The position numbers and the translations under genes are program-made. Below the pieces are notes generated by a model. The model was given only the letters and a program-made list of their open reading frames with translations, was not told the origin of the DNA and did not search any database. This document shows, one piece after another, positions 13,699 through 23,551 of a stretch of 32,200 nucleotides of DNA. The DNA is from Deltaproteobacteria bacterium (GTDB lineage: Bacteria > Desulfobacterota > Desulfobacteria > Desulfobacterales > Desulfosalsimonadaceae), in NCBI GenBank assembly GCA_013151835.1, contig JAADHK010000037.1:1-32200 (forward strand). The letters run 5' to 3'. Within the stretch, counting starts at the first letter, position 1; every line of letters starts with the position of its first letter.

Positions 13699-16329
13699 AT
13701 GAATTCCTATCTTAAATTTATCACAAAAAGACCTGTTCTCGTGTTAATCGGGCTACTGGCAATTACCGTTGCATTGTCTTATGGAATGCGAAATCTCCAA
13801 TTCAACAGCTCGGTGGAAGCTTTTATGCCGAAAACCGACGCGGATTATATCAAATATGCGAAGAACAGAGAGGTTTTCGGGGATAACGGCCGCTTCATGA
13901 TTATGGCTGTTTCCGCAGATAATCTGTGGAGCGCTCATACTTTTAAAAAATTCAATTATCTTTTGACCGATATGGAGGAATACAAGGATGTTGATACGCA
14001 GAAAGAACAAACGCGACTGAGCGGGTTTAACGAGGTGGCAACCCGGAACAGCGCATGCATGAAGGATTTTTATGACAGGTTTTCAGATGACCCCGTGTTT
14101 GTAAGATTCCTGGAGCGAAAAGCGCCTACAGGCTTTAAATCAACCGACAAACTATCTGAGGGCGCAATCAATAACCTTAAGACATTGGTGCTTGAGGATA
14201 TGAAATTAAAACGGGCCAAGATGATAGATACCATCATCTCCCCTTTTAATGCGGAGGATATAACAGGTAAAAATGATACCCTGAAGGCATATGATCTCGT
14301 TAAAAAGGATGAAAACGGCAACCGGATCATCCCCCACACCTTAGAAGGAATCGAACTATTTAAAAAACGGCTTACAAGCAACCCGGCGTTTAAAAAAGGC
14401 ATTTATGCAACCGACCCTGAAACCGGCAGGATTACCGATTTTGCGATCATCATCAAGTTTGCCGTCTGCCCTGAACGGGCCAAAATGGTGGACGAACTGA
14501 ACGACATCGTCAAATCATATAAGAATTTGACGATTATCGTTTCGGGTGTCCCCTTTCTTGACAAGCGATTTGGCGATTATATCCAGGATGACCTTCGCCG
14601 GAATGTCCCCCTGGTTATTCTGGTGGCGACAATTGTTTTCTTTTTTAATTTCAGATCGATCCGGGGGGTGATTCTCCCACTTACAACCCTGCTTTTGTCG
14701 GAACTCTGGACGTTCGGGCTCATGGGGCATCTGGGTTATAAAATTACGACCGTTGGAGGCACGCTCCCGCCGCTTCTTGTTGCCGTGGGAAGTTCATATG
14801 CCATTCATGTTTTAAATCAGTATTATGCTGATTTTGATCTTATCACAAGAAAGGGGAAACAAAAAGGGATTCCGATCGCCATGTCGCATATTACGACCAC
14901 TATCATGCTGGCCGGCCTGACAACATTTGCCGCTTTTATGACTTTTTTAACGAGCAAGGTTTCGGCCATGCTCGAGTGGGGTGTATTTTCCGCCATAGGT
15001 GTAATATTTGCGGTATTTATTTCCATAACATTTATTCCCGCAAGCCTGGCCCTCCTGCCGCACAGGTATCCATCTCTTTTGATCGGGAAAAGAAACATTT
15101 TAAAAACAAGTGTCGTCGATAAAGCCCTTGCCCTGATCGCAAAAATTGCCGTCAGGCATCATAAAAAGGTCTTTGTAGTGGCTGGCATTGTTTTTTGTAT
15201 TGCAGTGGCGGGTATGCTGAGGCTCAAGGTTGATACGGATATGCTCCATTACTTTAAGGACGATGATTCCGCAAAAATAAATGTCCTTAAAATCGGCCAT
15301 AAATTCGGAGGAGAGTGGGGGTTTAATATTACCATTGATTCAAAAAAGATCGACGGTGTCAAGCAACGTGATTTTCTTAAGACCGTTGAGAGATTAAGAC
15401 GCTGGCTTGTCGCGGACGCAAACAAGGATTTGAGGGTCGGCCGTACCGATGCTTTTTCGGATTTCATAAAACGTATGCACATGGCCATGCACAACGATGA
15501 TCCGAATTATTATAAAATACCTGAAAACAGACTCGATATTCTTGATTACCTGGAAATATATTCGGGCGAGGATTCTGATTCCGACGGGAGGGTGGACGTG
15601 TTTGAGCCCTTTGTGGATCCCGATTTTCAAAAATGCAATATACTTGTCAGGCTGGCAACAAAATCGGCCGGGACTCTCGGGACCACGGAGACAAACAATA
15701 TTATGCGTAAAATCAGGCAACACCTTGCTGTGAGTCTTCCCGCGCCGTACTCATTCGAGGTCACGGGTTTTCCCATAATCAATTCCAGGCTTGCCCACTA
15801 TATTGTAACCGGTCAGATGCAGGGCTTGTTTCTGTCGCTGCTTATCGTTTTGTTAGTAATTATTTTACTTTTCCGAAGAGTCAAGGCCGGCCCCTTGGCA
15901 TTAATAGATATGGGAATGACGATCATCATAAATTTCGGAATTATGGGCTGGTTTTCCATCAGTCTTGACATGGTTACATCAATAATCGCCGCAATTACCA
16001 TCGGCATCGGGGTGGATGATACCATCCATTTTCTTAACAGATACAGGTCCGTTAAAAATGAAAACATCAGTATCCCCGACGCTGTCGAAAAGACAATTTA
16101 TTTGTCGGGCAAGGCGATCCTTTTCACATCCCTTGCCCTGATCTTCGGTTTTCTGGTAATGGTGACATCCCATTTTCTGCCAATGGTATTATTCGGCATC
16201 CTTGTTTCGCTTACAATGGTGAACACCACCATCGGTTCAATCGTTCTGGTGCCTGCGGCAATCCGTCTTACCGAGATTGATCTCTCGCCGCCAAAAGGCG
16301 CTGAAAAGAGAAAATATATCAATTTGTAA
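13699..16329 (+). CDS. RND-superfamily exporter (MMPL/COG1033 type) with EF-hand-like loop
   Basis: The 876-residue protein has the duplicated RND layout: one membrane helix (about 10-30), a periplasmic domain (about 35-295), five helices (about 300-455), another helix (about 490-508), a second periplasmic domain (about 510-695) and five helices (about 700-865). The conserved motif GIGVDDTIHFLNRYR follows the first helices of the second bundle; its counterpart is VGSSYAIHVLNQYYAD. Members are proton-driven exporters of lipids or hydrophobic compounds, distinct from tripartite AcrB pumps. The second periplasmic domain contains DSDSDGRVDVFE (625-636), a 12-residue EF-hand-type Ca2+ loop. The start at 13699 has AAGGA 4 nt upstream; an ATG at 13684 is the alternative. 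Substrate unknown. No outer-membrane lipoprotein partner is adjacent. Confidence 0.9.
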   Translation: MNSYLKFITKRPVLVLIGLLAITVALSYGMRNLQFNSSVEAFMPKTDADYIKYAKNREVFGDNGRFMIMAVSADNLWSAHTFKKFNYLLTDMEEYKDVDTQKEQTRLSGFNEVATRNSACMKDFYDRFSDDPVFVRFLERKAPTGFKSTDKLSEGAINNLKTLVLEDMKLKRAKMIDTIISPFNAEDITGKNDTLKAYDLVKKDENGNRIIPHTLEGIELFKKRLTSNPAFKKGIYATDPETGRITDFAIIIKFAVCPERAKMVDELNDIVKSYKNLTIIVSGVPFLDKRFGDYIQDDLRRNVPLVILVATIVFFFNFRSIRGVILPLTTLLLSELWTFGLMGHLGYKITTVGGTLPPLLVAVGSSYAIHVLNQYYADFDLITRKGKQKGIPIAMSHITTTIMLAGLTTFAAFMTFLTSKVSAMLEWGVFSAIGVIFAVFISITFIPASLALLPHRYPSLLIGKRNILKTSVVDKALALIAKIAVRHHKKVFVVAGIVFCIAVAGMLRLKVDTDMLHYFKDDDSAKINVLKIGHKFGGEWGFNITIDSKKIDGVKQRDFLKTVERLRRWLVADANKDLRVGRTDAFSDFIKRMHMAMHNDDPNYYKIPENRLDILDYLEIYSGEDSDSDGRVDVFEPFVDPDFQKCNILVRLATKSAGTLGTTETNNIMRKIRQHLAVSLPAPYSFEVTGFPIINSRLAHYIVTGQMQGLFLSLLIVLLVIILLFRRVKAGPLALIDMGMTIIINFGIMGWFSISLDMVTSIIAAITIGIGVDDTIHFLNRYRSVKNENISIPDAVEKTIYLSGKAILFTSLALIFGFLVMVTSHFLPMVLFGILVSLTMVNTTIGSIVLVPAAIRLTEIDLSPPKGAEKRKYINL

Positions 16330-16343
16330 AAGGAAGATGCCCC

Positions 16344-18056
16344 GTGAACCGCAAAAAAACAATCCGGGCCGCAACCGGAAAAACCGTTCCCGACCTGGTC
16401 CTTAAAAACGCGACTGTGCTGGACGTGTTTACGGGCCAATGGATTAAAGCCGATATCGCGATTATCGACGGCTGCATTGCCGGTGTGGGCTCCTATGATA
16501 CGGGCCGTAAAACCAGGGATCTTAAAAAGGCATGCGTGATCCCGGGCTTTATTGACGCCCATGTTCACATCGAAAGTTCCATGGTATCGGTTCCCGCCTT
16601 TGTGGGAGCTACAGCCCCACACGGCACCACAACCGTGGTCGCAGACCCCCACGAAATCGCAAACGTGCTTGGGACATCCGGGATCAATTACATGCTTTTG
16701 GAAAGCAAAAAATTATTGGCAAACATCTATTTCATGATCCCTTCCTGCGTGCCCGCAACCAGTATGGAAACATCGGGCGCGACCCTTTCGGTCGAAGATA
16801 TTGAACCATATTTTTCCCATCCAAAGGTATTGGGCCTTGCCGAGGTCATGAACTATCCCGGCGTTATCAATACAGACGGACAAGTGCTTGCAAAAATAAA
16901 TGCTGCGGCAGATGCCGGTAAGATAATAGACGGGCACGCCCCCGGGCTTTGCGGCAAAGACCTTTGCGCGTACGCGGCAGCCGGGATCACAAGCGATCAC
17001 GAATGCGTAACACCCGAAGAAGCCCTTGAAAAGATCCGGGCCGGGATGCGGGTTATGGTCAGGGAAGGAACCGGCGCTAAAAATCTTGCGGACCTTGTTC
17101 CCGCCATTAATCCGCAAACGTCTCAATGGATGATGTGGTGCACCGACGACCGGCATCCCAATGATATCCAAACCGAAGGCCATATCGATTTTATCGTGAA
17201 AAAAGCCGTTTTTCTCGGCGTCAATCCCGTCACCGCAATACAGATGGCCACGATCCGGCCCGCACAATATTTCGGGTTGCATCACCTGGGGGCTGTAGCG
17301 CCCGGAAAACAGGCGGATCTGCTGATAATTTCGGAACCGCCCGGCCTTGATGTTAACGAAGTCTATTGTGCGGGGAAAAAGGTTGCCGAATCCGGTACGC
17401 TTATGCCTGATATCCGCCTCCCGGCCCCCGCGCCCTGCCCGTCCCCCATGAGGGTGGATGTAAACAGGGTCAATTTTAACGTCATTGCCGGACAGGGAAA
17501 AGCGCGTGTCATCCGTCTTGTTCCCGGCCAGATCGTTACAAAATGTTTAATGGCCAGTCTGCCCGAAAAAAACGGCCTTGCAATGCCTGATCCTGGTGCG
17601 GACATCGCAAAGATCGCGGTTGTTGAACGGCACATAGGGACCGGAAATATTGGAGTGGGCTTTGTATCGGGCTTCGGCCTTGCGCACGGGGCGATTGCCC
17701 AAAGCATTGCCCATGATTCCCACAACATCATCGTATGCGGCGCAACGGATGCGGACATGAAGGCCGCCGTGGCCGCTGTTGTGAAAATGGGCGGCGGCAT
17801 TGTTGTAGTCGACAGCGGCCGGACACTTTCATCCCTTCCCCTTCCCATTGCCGGGCTGATGTCGAACCTGCCCATGGGGGAGGTAAGCAGAAAAATGGAC
17901 GGACTGAACAATACCGCAAAAGCGCTTGGTTCAAAACTTTCCGATCCCTTCATGGCCCTGTCGTTTCTGGCCCTTCCGGTAATCCCCAAGCTCAAGATAA
18001 CCGATCTCGGCCTCTTTGACGTGGAAAAATTTTGCCATGTGCCGGTGTATGGATGA
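16344..18056 (+). CDS. ade: Adenine deaminase
   Basis: The 570-residue protein is a full-length Ade of the amidohydrolase superfamily, converting adenine to hypoxanthine and ammonia in purine salvage. Metal and catalytic motifs are intact: IPGFIDAHVHIESSM (H73, H75), TVVADPHEIANVLG, IDGHAPGLCG, TSDHECVTPEEA and the Asp of WCTDDRHPNDI. The C-terminal Ade domain follows (GLAHGAIAQSIAHDSHNIIV). The start is a GTG at 16344 preceded by AGGAAG; the ATG at 16337 is out of frame. It follows the RND gene by 14 nt, so the two are probably co-transcribed although no functional link is apparent. It converges with the ribosomal cluster. Confidence 0.96.
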   Translation: MNRKKTIRAATGKTVPDLVLKNATVLDVFTGQWIKADIAIIDGCIAGVGSYDTGRKTRDLKKACVIPGFIDAHVHIESSMVSVPAFVGATAPHGTTTVVADPHEIANVLGTSGINYMLLESKKLLANIYFMIPSCVPATSMETSGATLSVEDIEPYFSHPKVLGLAEVMNYPGVINTDGQVLAKINAAADAGKIIDGHAPGLCGKDLCAYAAAGITSDHECVTPEEALEKIRAGMRVMVREGTGAKNLADLVPAINPQTSQWMMWCTDDRHPNDIQTEGHIDFIVKKAVFLGVNPVTAIQMATIRPAQYFGLHHLGAVAPGKQADLLIISEPPGLDVNEVYCAGKKVAESGTLMPDIRLPAPAPCPSPMRVDVNRVNFNVIAGQGKARVIRLVPGQIVTKCLMASLPEKNGLAMPDPGADIAKIAVVERHIGTGNIGVGFVSGFGLAHGAIAQSIAHDSHNIIVCGATDADMKAAVAAVVKMGGGIVVVDSGRTLSSLPLPIAGLMSNLPMGEVSRKMDGLNNTAKALGSKLSDPFMALSFLALPVIPKLKITDLGLFDVEKFCHVPVYG

Positions 18057-18067
18057 TTGCTTTCCAA

Positions 18068-18119
18068 CAAAAAAGCCCTGCTCCGGGCGTGTATTTACGC
18101 GAGATCCGGGAACAGGGCT
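18068..18119 (-). terminator. Intrinsic terminator of the ribosomal supercluster
   Basis: On the minus strand cagccctgttcccgg pairs with ccggagcagggct (18119-18074) with one internal mismatch or bulge, and is followed directly by TTTTTTGTT. It lies 31 nt past the rplQ stop. In the plus direction the hairpin could fold but only gcaaaaatc follows, so it is a terminator mainly for the minus strand. It protects ade from the highly transcribed ribosomal genes. Confidence 0.88.
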
Positions 18120-18149
18120 GCAAAAATCATGATAATTATATAAAGGGAA

Positions 18150-18566
18150 CTATTTCTTTTCTTTTTCCTTGTCTTTCCCCTTGTCTTTTTCCTTTGCTGG
18201 TGCAACCGGGGCTTCCCCCACAATCTCTATGATCGAGACCGATGCCGCGTCGCCGGCCCGGTGTCCAAGCTTGATGATCCGCGTATATCCGCCGGAAACA
18301 TCGGCAAACCGTGCAGGGGCTTCCGCAAAAAGCTTGTGTACAACGTCCTTTTCACGGATAACGGCCATTGCCTGCCTGCGGGCATGGAGGTCGCCCCGCT
18401 TTGCAAGGGTTACCATCCGGTCGGCCCACTTACGGAGTTCCTTTGCCTTTACATCGGTCGTCTTTATCCGGTCATGCTTGAAAAGTGACGTCACCATATT
18501 CCTGAACATCGCGTCGCGATGGCTGCTGGTGCGGTTTAATTTCAGACCGCTTTTTCTGTGTCGCAT
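18150..18566 (-). CDS. rplQ: 50S ribosomal protein L17
   Basis: The 138-residue L17 has the standard core ([20 protein letters not shown], then [20 protein letters not shown]) and a longer, charged C-terminal tail ([17 protein letters not shown]) beyond the usual end of about 118. It is the last gene of the cluster. The ATG begins 2 nt after the rpoA TGA (TGATTATG), so translation is coupled, and GGGAGA upstream is inside rpoA. The Lys/Glu tail is low-complexity and probably disordered. Confidence 0.97.
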   Translation of the reverse strand: MRHRKSGLKLNRTSSHRDAMFRNMVTSLFKHDRIKTTDVKAKELRKWADRMVTLAKRGDLHARRQAMAVIREKDVVHKLFAEAPARFADVSGGYTRIIKLGHRAGDAASVSIIEIVGEAPVAPAKEKDKGKDKEKEKK

Positions 18567-18568
18567 AA

Positions 18569-19597
18569 TCAGTCTTCTCCCTGGTCCGTATCTTCTTCAG
18601 GCGGCACAAAATTTTCCATTTTCATGCCGAGTGAAAGCCCCATCTCGGTTAAAAGTTCCTTAATTTCAGTTAACGATTTTCTGCCGAAATTTTTGGTTTT
18701 CAACATTTCGGGCTCTGTTCTCCGGACTAGCTGGTAAATTTTTTGAATATTTGCATTCCGAAGACAATTGGCGCTCCGGACTGACAATTCGAGTTCATCC
18801 ACGTCCAGATAGAGATTTTCATTAAAACTCTTGGCCGCATCCTCATCCTCGGACGCCTCTGGCGGGCTCGGCTCATTTTCATCATTAAAGTTAATAAAGC
18901 CGGCCATCTGCTCTTTTAATATCTTGGCGGCAAAGGCAATGGAGTCCTCCGGACTGACGGACCCATCCGTCCATACTTCCAGGGTCAGCTTGTCATGATC
19001 GGTGCGCTGGCCGACACGGGCGTTGCCCACAAGATAATTTACACGGCGAATGGGTGAAAAAATGGCGTCAATGGAAAGAGTTCCCACCGGAGCCTCCGGG
19101 TCCTTGTTGTTCTCGGCAAGTGAATATCCCTTTCCGGCATGCACCGTCATCGTCATCTGAAGTCTGGCGCCCTCGGCAAGCGTCGCAACATGCTGATCCG
19201 GATTCAGTACCGTAACGTGGCCGTCCTTGCTGACAATATCTCCGGCCGTGACAACACCTTCTTTATCCGAGTCGATCTCAATTGTCTGCGGCTTGGCGTC
19301 ATCCGCCGAGAGTCGCACCTTTTTCAAGTTTAATATAATTTCCGAAACATCTTCCAGTACACCAGGTACTGTATCAAATTCGTGCATGACGCCTTCGATC
19401 TTGACCGAGACAATGGCAACTCCATAAAGAGACGACAGGATAATCCGCCTGATGGAGTTTCCGATGGTAATACCAAATCCGCGTTCAAGGGGTTCCCATA
19501 CGAACTTGCCGTATGTCGGAGTCTGGCTCGCGACCTGGACCTTGCCCGGTCTTATCATTTCACGCCAGTTCATGTATGTCAGTTCATTCAAAGACAT
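18569..19597 (-). CDS. rpoA: RNA polymerase alpha subunit
   Basis: The 342-residue alpha subunit has an N-terminal assembly and dimerisation domain ([40 protein letters not shown]) and an acidic linker ([18 protein letters not shown]). Its C-terminal helix-hairpin-helix domain ([20 protein letters not shown], then [20 protein letters not shown]) includes the Arg of VRSANCL that contacts UP elements. The ATG at 19597 is followed by a second in-frame start, [12 protein letters not shown], 24 nt further, closer to the usual N-terminus; GGAG lies ahead of the first. It is separated from rpsD by a 67-nt spacer with a tandem repeat. Confidence 0.98.
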   Translation of the reverse strand: MSLNELTYMNWREMIRPGKVQVASQTPTYGKFVWEPLERGFGITIGNSIRRIILSSLYGVAIVSVKIEGVMHEFDTVPGVLEDVSEIILNLKKVRLSADDAKPQTIEIDSDKEGVVTAGDIVSKDGHVTVLNPDQHVATLAEGARLQMTMTVHAGKGYSLAENNKDPEAPVGTLSIDAIFSPIRRVNYLVGNARVGQRTDHDKLTLEVWTDGSVSPEDSIAFAAKILKEQMAGFINFNDENEPSPPEASEDEDAAKSFNENLYLDVDELELSVRSANCLRNANIQKIYQLVRRTEPEMLKTKNFGRKSLTEIKELLTEMGLSLGMKMENFVPPEEDTDQGED

Positions 19598-19620
19598 CTC
19601 TTTATTCTCCAGGTTTTTTT

Positions 19621-19646
19621 ACCCCGAATTCATACCCTGAATTCAT
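19621..19646. repeat. Tandem 13-bp duplication in the rpsD-rpoA spacer
   Basis: accccgaattcat (19621-19633) is followed immediately by accctgaattcat (19634-19646), two copies with one difference, immediately downstream of the rpsD coding end in the direction of transcription. It may affect mRNA structure or be a neutral slippage duplication. Confidence 0.6.
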
Positions 19647-19664
19647 ATAAGGGGCCGTTTATGC

Positions 19665-20294
19665 CTACTTGGAATAAAATTCCACGATCTGGTTTTCAGC
19701 AACAGGCATGGTAACATCATCCCTAACCGGCAGGGTCTTCACAACCCCTTTCATTGCATCTTTATCTAGCTCCAGCCATTGGGGAAGGCTCCTGCGTACA
19801 ACAGCCTCCATGGCGTCTAAAATAACCTGGACCTTTTTACTCTTTTCCTTCAACTCAATAACATCACCGGCGGATACCTGAAAGGAAGGGATATTAACCT
19901 TTTTACCATTAATGGTAAAATGATTATGCTTTACGAGCTGCCTTGCCTGTGAACGTGAATTGGCAAACCCCATGCGGAAAGCCACATTATCAAGCCGGCG
20001 CTCCAGCATAACCAGGAGGTTGGTACCCGTAACCCCCTTTTTCTGCTCCGAGCGTGCGAAAAAGAGTCGAAACTGATCTTCGGACAGGCCATACAGACGT
20101 TTTACCTTCTGTTTTTCACGAAGCTGAAGGCCGTATTCCGAAATTTTTCCGCTCCTGCGCTGGCCGTGCTGGCCCGGGGGATAACTGCGGCGGTCAAAGG
20201 CGCACTTATCTGAAAAACAGCGATCGCCCTTAAGATACAACTTTATATTTTCACGCCGGCATAGCCGGCAAACAGAACCTCGATACCGTGACAA
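19665..20294 (-). CDS. rpsD: 30S ribosomal protein S4 (zinc-binding form), TTG start
   Basis: The 209-residue S4, a primary 16S rRNA binder and assembly initiator, begins MSRYRGSVCRLCRREN. The N-terminal zinc site is intact (C9, C12, C26, C31). The S4 RNA-binding motif follows (RRLDNVAFRMGFANSRSQAR, then QLVKHNHFTINGKKVNIPSF). The initiation codon is TTG at 20294 with AAGGAGG 5 nt upstream and no usable in-frame ATG nearby. S4 often represses its operon by binding mRNA; no pseudoknot was worked out here. Confidence 0.96.
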   Translation of the reverse strand: MSRYRGSVCRLCRRENIKLYLKGDRCFSDKCAFDRRSYPPGQHGQRRSGKISEYGLQLREKQKVKRLYGLSEDQFRLFFARSEQKKGVTGTNLLVMLERRLDNVAFRMGFANSRSQARQLVKHNHFTINGKKVNIPSFQVSAGDVIELKEKSKKVQVILDAMEAVVRRSLPQWLELDKDAMKGVVKTLPVRDDVTMPVAENQIVEFYSK

Positions 20295-20373
20295 TTGGGC
20301 CTCCTTTTACTTTGCCATCACAATTTCTACTTTCAACGAAATTATCAAATATATATCAGGCGCAAAAGAGCAA

Positions 20374-20766
20374 TTAAACTCTGCGGCGCTTGGGCGGCTT
20401 ACATCCATTATGAGGCACCGGAGTTATATCCTTTATCATAACAACGGTCAGGCCTGTGGCCGCAAGAGCCTTGATTGCGGATTCCCGACCCGGCCCCGGA
20501 CCCTTTACATAGACCTCCACATTTTTCAGGCCGTGATCCATCGCACGTTTAGCCGCCGTTTCGGAAGCGAGCTGTGCCGCAAAAGGAGTGCTCTTGCGGG
20601 ACCCCTTAAAACCGTTCATGCCGGCGGAAGACCATGATATAACGTTGCCGGTCGGATCGGTAATCGTAACGATCGTGTTATTGAAGGTTGACTGGATATG
20701 AACAACCCCGTTTAATATATTTTTCCTGACCTTTTTTTTAGATCGTGTTACTTTTCTCTTTGCCAT
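20374..20766 (-). CDS. rpsK: 30S ribosomal protein S11
   Basis: The 130-residue S11 is full length: basic N-terminus, [60 protein letters not shown] and the C-terminal [17 protein letters not shown]. It forms part of the 30S platform near the mRNA exit. The ATG at 20766 has AGAGG upstream. It lies 32 nt after rpsM. Confidence 0.98.
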   Translation of the reverse strand: MAKRKVTRSKKKVRKNILNGVVHIQSTFNNTIVTITDPTGNVISWSSAGMNGFKGSRKSTPFAAQLASETAAKRAMDHGLKNVEVYVKGPGPGRESAIKALAATGLTVVMIKDITPVPHNGCKPPKRRRV

Positions 20767-20798
20767 AAAATTAGCCTCTGCTTTGCGGTCAATTGCTT

Positions 20799-21182
20799 CT
20801 ACTTCTTGCTGACACCGCCCTTCTTTTTAACGGCGGTGCGGCGGGGGCCCTTTCGCGTCCTTGCGTTTGTGGAGGTCCGCTGCCCGCGGACCGGAAGCGA
20901 ACGGCGATGGCGAAGCCCACGGTAACACCCGAGATCCATCAATCTCTTAATATTCATTGCGATCAGGGTTCGCAAATCTCCCTCAACCCTGTGCTTGCCG
21001 TCAAGCACCTTACGGATATTATTTACCTCTGAATCCGAAAGTTCATCGGTCTTGAGGTTTTCGTCGATACCAAGTTCCGCGAGTATACTCTTAGACGCGG
21101 AAAGGCCAATCCCGTAAATATACGTGAGACCTATGACAACACGCTTACCTTTCGGTAGATCGACTCCAGCAATTCTAGCCAA
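20799..21182 (-). CDS. rpsM: 30S ribosomal protein S13, TTG start
   Basis: The 127-residue S13 starts [20 protein letters not shown] and contains the helix-hairpin-helix [20 protein letters not shown] and the basic head-contacting tail ([20 protein letters not shown], then [14 protein letters not shown]). It bridges the 30S head to the 50S subunit and P-site tRNA. The start is TTG at 21182 with AAGGAGG 6 nt upstream; codons before it carry no ATG back to the rpmJ stop. Confidence 0.97.
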   Translation of the reverse strand: MARIAGVDLPKGKRVVIGLTYIYGIGLSASKSILAELGIDENLKTDELSDSEVNNIRKVLDGKHRVEGDLRTLIAMNIKRLMDLGCYRGLRHRRSLPVRGQRTSTNARTRKGPRRTAVKKKGGVSKK

Positions 21183-21195
21183 TGCCTGCCTCCTT

Positions 21196-21309
21196 TTATC
21201 CCTGCCGCTGTTTATGCCGCTTGTTTTTGCAGATCACCCGAACCACGCCTTTGCGCTTAACTATCTTGCAATCGCGGCAAATTTTCTTTACCGAAGCTCT
21301 TACCTTCAT
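21196..21309 (-). CDS. rpmJ: 50S ribosomal protein L36 (zinc-binding form)
   Basis: This 37-residue gene reads [20 protein letters not shown] and continues [17 protein letters not shown]. The zinc ligands C11, C14, C27 and H32 are all present. The ATG at 21309 has AAGGGG upstream. It lies between infA (15 nt) and rpsM (13 nt), the usual alpha-operon position. Confidence 0.97.
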   Translation of the reverse strand: MKVRASVKKICRDCKIVKRKGVVRVICKNKRHKQRQG

Positions 21310-21324
21310 GATCGTAACCCCTTG

Positions 21325-21543
21325 CTATTTAGTCCTGTAGGTGATGCGTCCCCGTGTAAGATCATAGGGTGAGAGTTCAACGGTTACGGAATCACCCGGC
21401 AGGATTTTTATAAAATGCATCCTCATCTTGCCTGAAAGATGCGCAAGCACCTGATGTTTGTTCTCCAGTTCAACCTTGAACATGGCATTCGGCAATGTTT
21501 CAAGCACCGTGCCTAAAACTTTTATCGCCTCTTCCTTGGCCAT
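21325..21543 (-). CDS. infA: Translation initiation factor IF-1
   Basis: The 72-residue protein starts [20 protein letters not shown] and is a single OB-fold ([20 protein letters not shown], then [20 protein letters not shown]). IF-1 blocks the A site during 30S initiation. The start at 21543 is chosen over an open extension to 21582 because it matches the family N-terminus and has GGGGAAGAG in front. It follows secY by 50 nt with no adk or map between. Confidence 0.97.
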   Translation of the reverse strand: MAKEEAIKVLGTVLETLPNAMFKVELENKHQVLAHLSGKMRMHFIKILPGDSVTVELSPYDLTRGRITYRTK

Positions 21544-21593
21544 CTCTTCCCCCGTATCCTGTTTCAAAAAAAGCATCGCCACGCCGGCAATTA

Positions 21594-22913
21594 TTATCGC
21601 TTGCGCTTACCCGACGCCGCAGTTAAAAAACCTTCATAATTTCTTGTAATCAAATGCGATTCTATCTGCGATACAGTATCTATCGCAACCCCTACCACGA
21701 TTAAAAGGGCCGTTCCCCCGAAATAAAAGGGGACATGAAAGCGGGTCATCATTATCGATGGGAGAACGCACACCGCAGATACATAAACAGCCCCGCCCAG
21801 GGTTATACGGGTCAGAACCTTGTCAATATAATCAGAGGTCCGTTTACCCGGCCTGATACCAGGTATATAGCCGCCGTATTTCTTCATGTTGTCAGCCACA
21901 TCAGCCGGATTAAAAACAATGGCCGTGTAGAAAAAACAGAAAAAGAAAATAAATGCAACATAGAGAAGCTCATAAATTATAGACCCGGGCTTTAAGGCCG
22001 CAGAAACCATCTGCATTGCAGGCACATCCTTTAAAAAACTCGCCAGGGTCGCAGGAAACATAATCAGGGATGATGCGAAAATAGGCGGAATAACGCCGGC
22101 TGTATTAATCTTTAACGGCAGGTGCGTGCTCTGGCCACCGTACATCTTCCTGCCCACGACCCGCTTGGCATATTGAACCGGGATTCTGCGCTGCCCCTGC
22201 TCCATGAAAATAATAAACGCCACCACCCCCACCATGAGAACCAGCAGGATAAGTATCCCGAATATTCCCATCTCCCCGGTTGAAACCATCCGGAACGTAT
22301 TGCCTATGGCCTGGGGCAACCTGGCCACGATACCCGCAAAAATAATTAGCGAGATCCCGTTTCCAATCCCCCGCTCGCTGATCTGCTCGCCGAGCCACAT
22401 GATAAAGGCTGTTCCTGCCGTAAGCGTAATCATGGTCATTAAACGAAAGGACCAGCCGGGATGCAGGACAATGGCAACACTCCCGGGCCCGCTCATGTTC
22501 TCGAGCCCAATACTTATGCCGAATCCCTGGATAAGACTTAATACCACCGTGCCGTAACGTGTATATTGTGTGATCTTGTTCCGTCCCTGTTCCCCCTCCT
22601 TTGAAAGACGTTCAAGATGGGGAATAACCACGGTCAGGAGCTGTAAAATAATTGACGCGCTGATGTAGGGCATGATGCCCAGGGCAAAAACCGAAAGCCG
22701 CAGCAACGCACCGCCGGAAAACATATCGAAAATGCCGAAAATAGTATTCTGGTGACGGGCGAAAAAAGCGGCAAGCGCATCGCCGTTCACCCCGGGCGTG
22801 GGTATATGAGCACCCACCCGATAAATGGCCAGCAACATAAACGTAAAAATAAGTCTTCGCTTAAGTTCTGGAATCTTTAGTATATTGGAAACACCGGCAC
22901 CTGTTACCGCCAT
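21594..22913 (-). CDS. secY: Preprotein translocase subunit SecY
   Basis: The 439-residue protein is the ten-helix channel of the Sec translocon. Visible are the N-terminal [20 protein letters not shown], the plug region [20 protein letters not shown], the C4/C5 region with cytosolic basic loops ([20 protein letters not shown]) and [20 protein letters not shown]. The ATG is 2 nt after the rplO TGA (TGATTATG), so translation is coupled. It works with SecE, SecG and SecA, which are encoded elsewhere. Confidence 0.98.
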   Translation of the reverse strand: MAVTGAGVSNILKIPELKRRLIFTFMLLAIYRVGAHIPTPGVNGDALAAFFARHQNTIFGIFDMFSGGALLRLSVFALGIMPYISASIILQLLTVVIPHLERLSKEGEQGRNKITQYTRYGTVVLSLIQGFGISIGLENMSGPGSVAIVLHPGWSFRLMTMITLTAGTAFIMWLGEQISERGIGNGISLIIFAGIVARLPQAIGNTFRMVSTGEMGIFGILILLVLMVGVVAFIIFMEQGQRRIPVQYAKRVVGRKMYGGQSTHLPLKINTAGVIPPIFASSLIMFPATLASFLKDVPAMQMVSAALKPGSIIYELLYVAFIFFFCFFYTAIVFNPADVADNMKKYGGYIPGIRPGKRTSDYIDKVLTRITLGGAVYVSAVCVLPSIMMTRFHVPFYFGGTALLIVVGVAIDTVSQIESHLITRNYEGFLTAASGKRKR

Positions 22914-22915
22914 AA

Positions 22916-23356
22916 TCAGATAACCTCCACCTTTCCGCCGGCTGCGATTATCTTTTCCTTCGCGCCCGTGCTTACGGCCGCAAGCCTGACTTCGACTTCT
23001 ATACCGACTTCACCCTGTCCCAGCAGCTTGACCGGTCCTGCTCCGTGCTTGACCAACCCTTTATCCGCCAGGGCGGCAGCGTCCACAACCGCGCCGTTTT
23101 CAAAGCGGTTAAGGTCACGGACATTAACGATTTCATAGATCTTCTTAAAAATATTGGTAAACCCGCGCTTGGGCAGGCGCCTGTGAATAGGCATCTGCCC
23201 GCCTTCGAACCCGGGCCTCACACCACCGCCGGAACGGCTGCCGTGCCCTTTTGAGCCCCGGCCGGCGGTCTTCCCCGTGCCGGACGCAACTCCTCTTCCC
23301 AGGCGCTTTCTTGCTTTTTTAGATCCCTCGGCGGGTGAAAGCTCATGCAGTCTCAT
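22916..23356 (-). CDS. rplO: 50S ribosomal protein L15
   Basis: The 146-residue L15 starts [20 protein letters not shown]. The Gly/Arg-rich N-terminal extension ([20 protein letters not shown], then [20 protein letters not shown]) penetrates the 50S core. The start at 23356 is chosen over an upstream open extension because of GGAGG and the family N-terminus. The rpmD end overlaps this start by 14 nt. Confidence 0.97.
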   Translation of the reverse strand: MRLHELSPAEGSKKARKRLGRGVASGTGKTAGRGSKGHGSRSGGGVRPGFEGGQMPIHRRLPKRGFTNIFKKIYEIVNVRDLNRFENGAVVDAAALADKGLVKHGAGPVKLLGQGEVGIEVEVRLAAVSTGAKEKIIAAGGKVEVI

Positions 23357-23537
23357 TTTTTTCCTCCACGCGCACAAGATGACAAACCTTGGCGGCCATT
23401 CCGCGAATGGACTGGGTATCCTCCAGCTCAACGGTTCTATTCATTTTAGTAAGCCCCATGCCGCGAAGTACGCGTCTGTGTTTCTCGGGACGGCCATTCA
23501 TGCTTTTTACCAGTGTAATTTTTAATACGCCAGCCAT
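23343..23537 (-). CDS. rpmD: 50S ribosomal protein L30
   Basis: The 64-residue L30 reads MAGVLKITLVKSMNGRPEKH and continues RRVLRGMGLTKMNRTVELED. It is an alpha/beta protein binding 23S rRNA near 5S rRNA. The ATG at 23537 follows the rpsE stop by 14 nt. Its 3' end overlaps rplO by 14 nt. Confidence 0.96.
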   Translation of the reverse strand: MAGVLKITLVKSMNGRPEKHRRVLRGMGLTKMNRTVELEDTQSIRGMAAKVCHLVRVEEKNETA

Positions 23538-23551
23538 GTCACCCGGATTCC

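Noticed and set aside
18074-18119. Terminator for ade on the plus strand
   Set aside because: The hairpin is symmetric, but only the minus strand has a following T-run, so it is assigned to rplQ.
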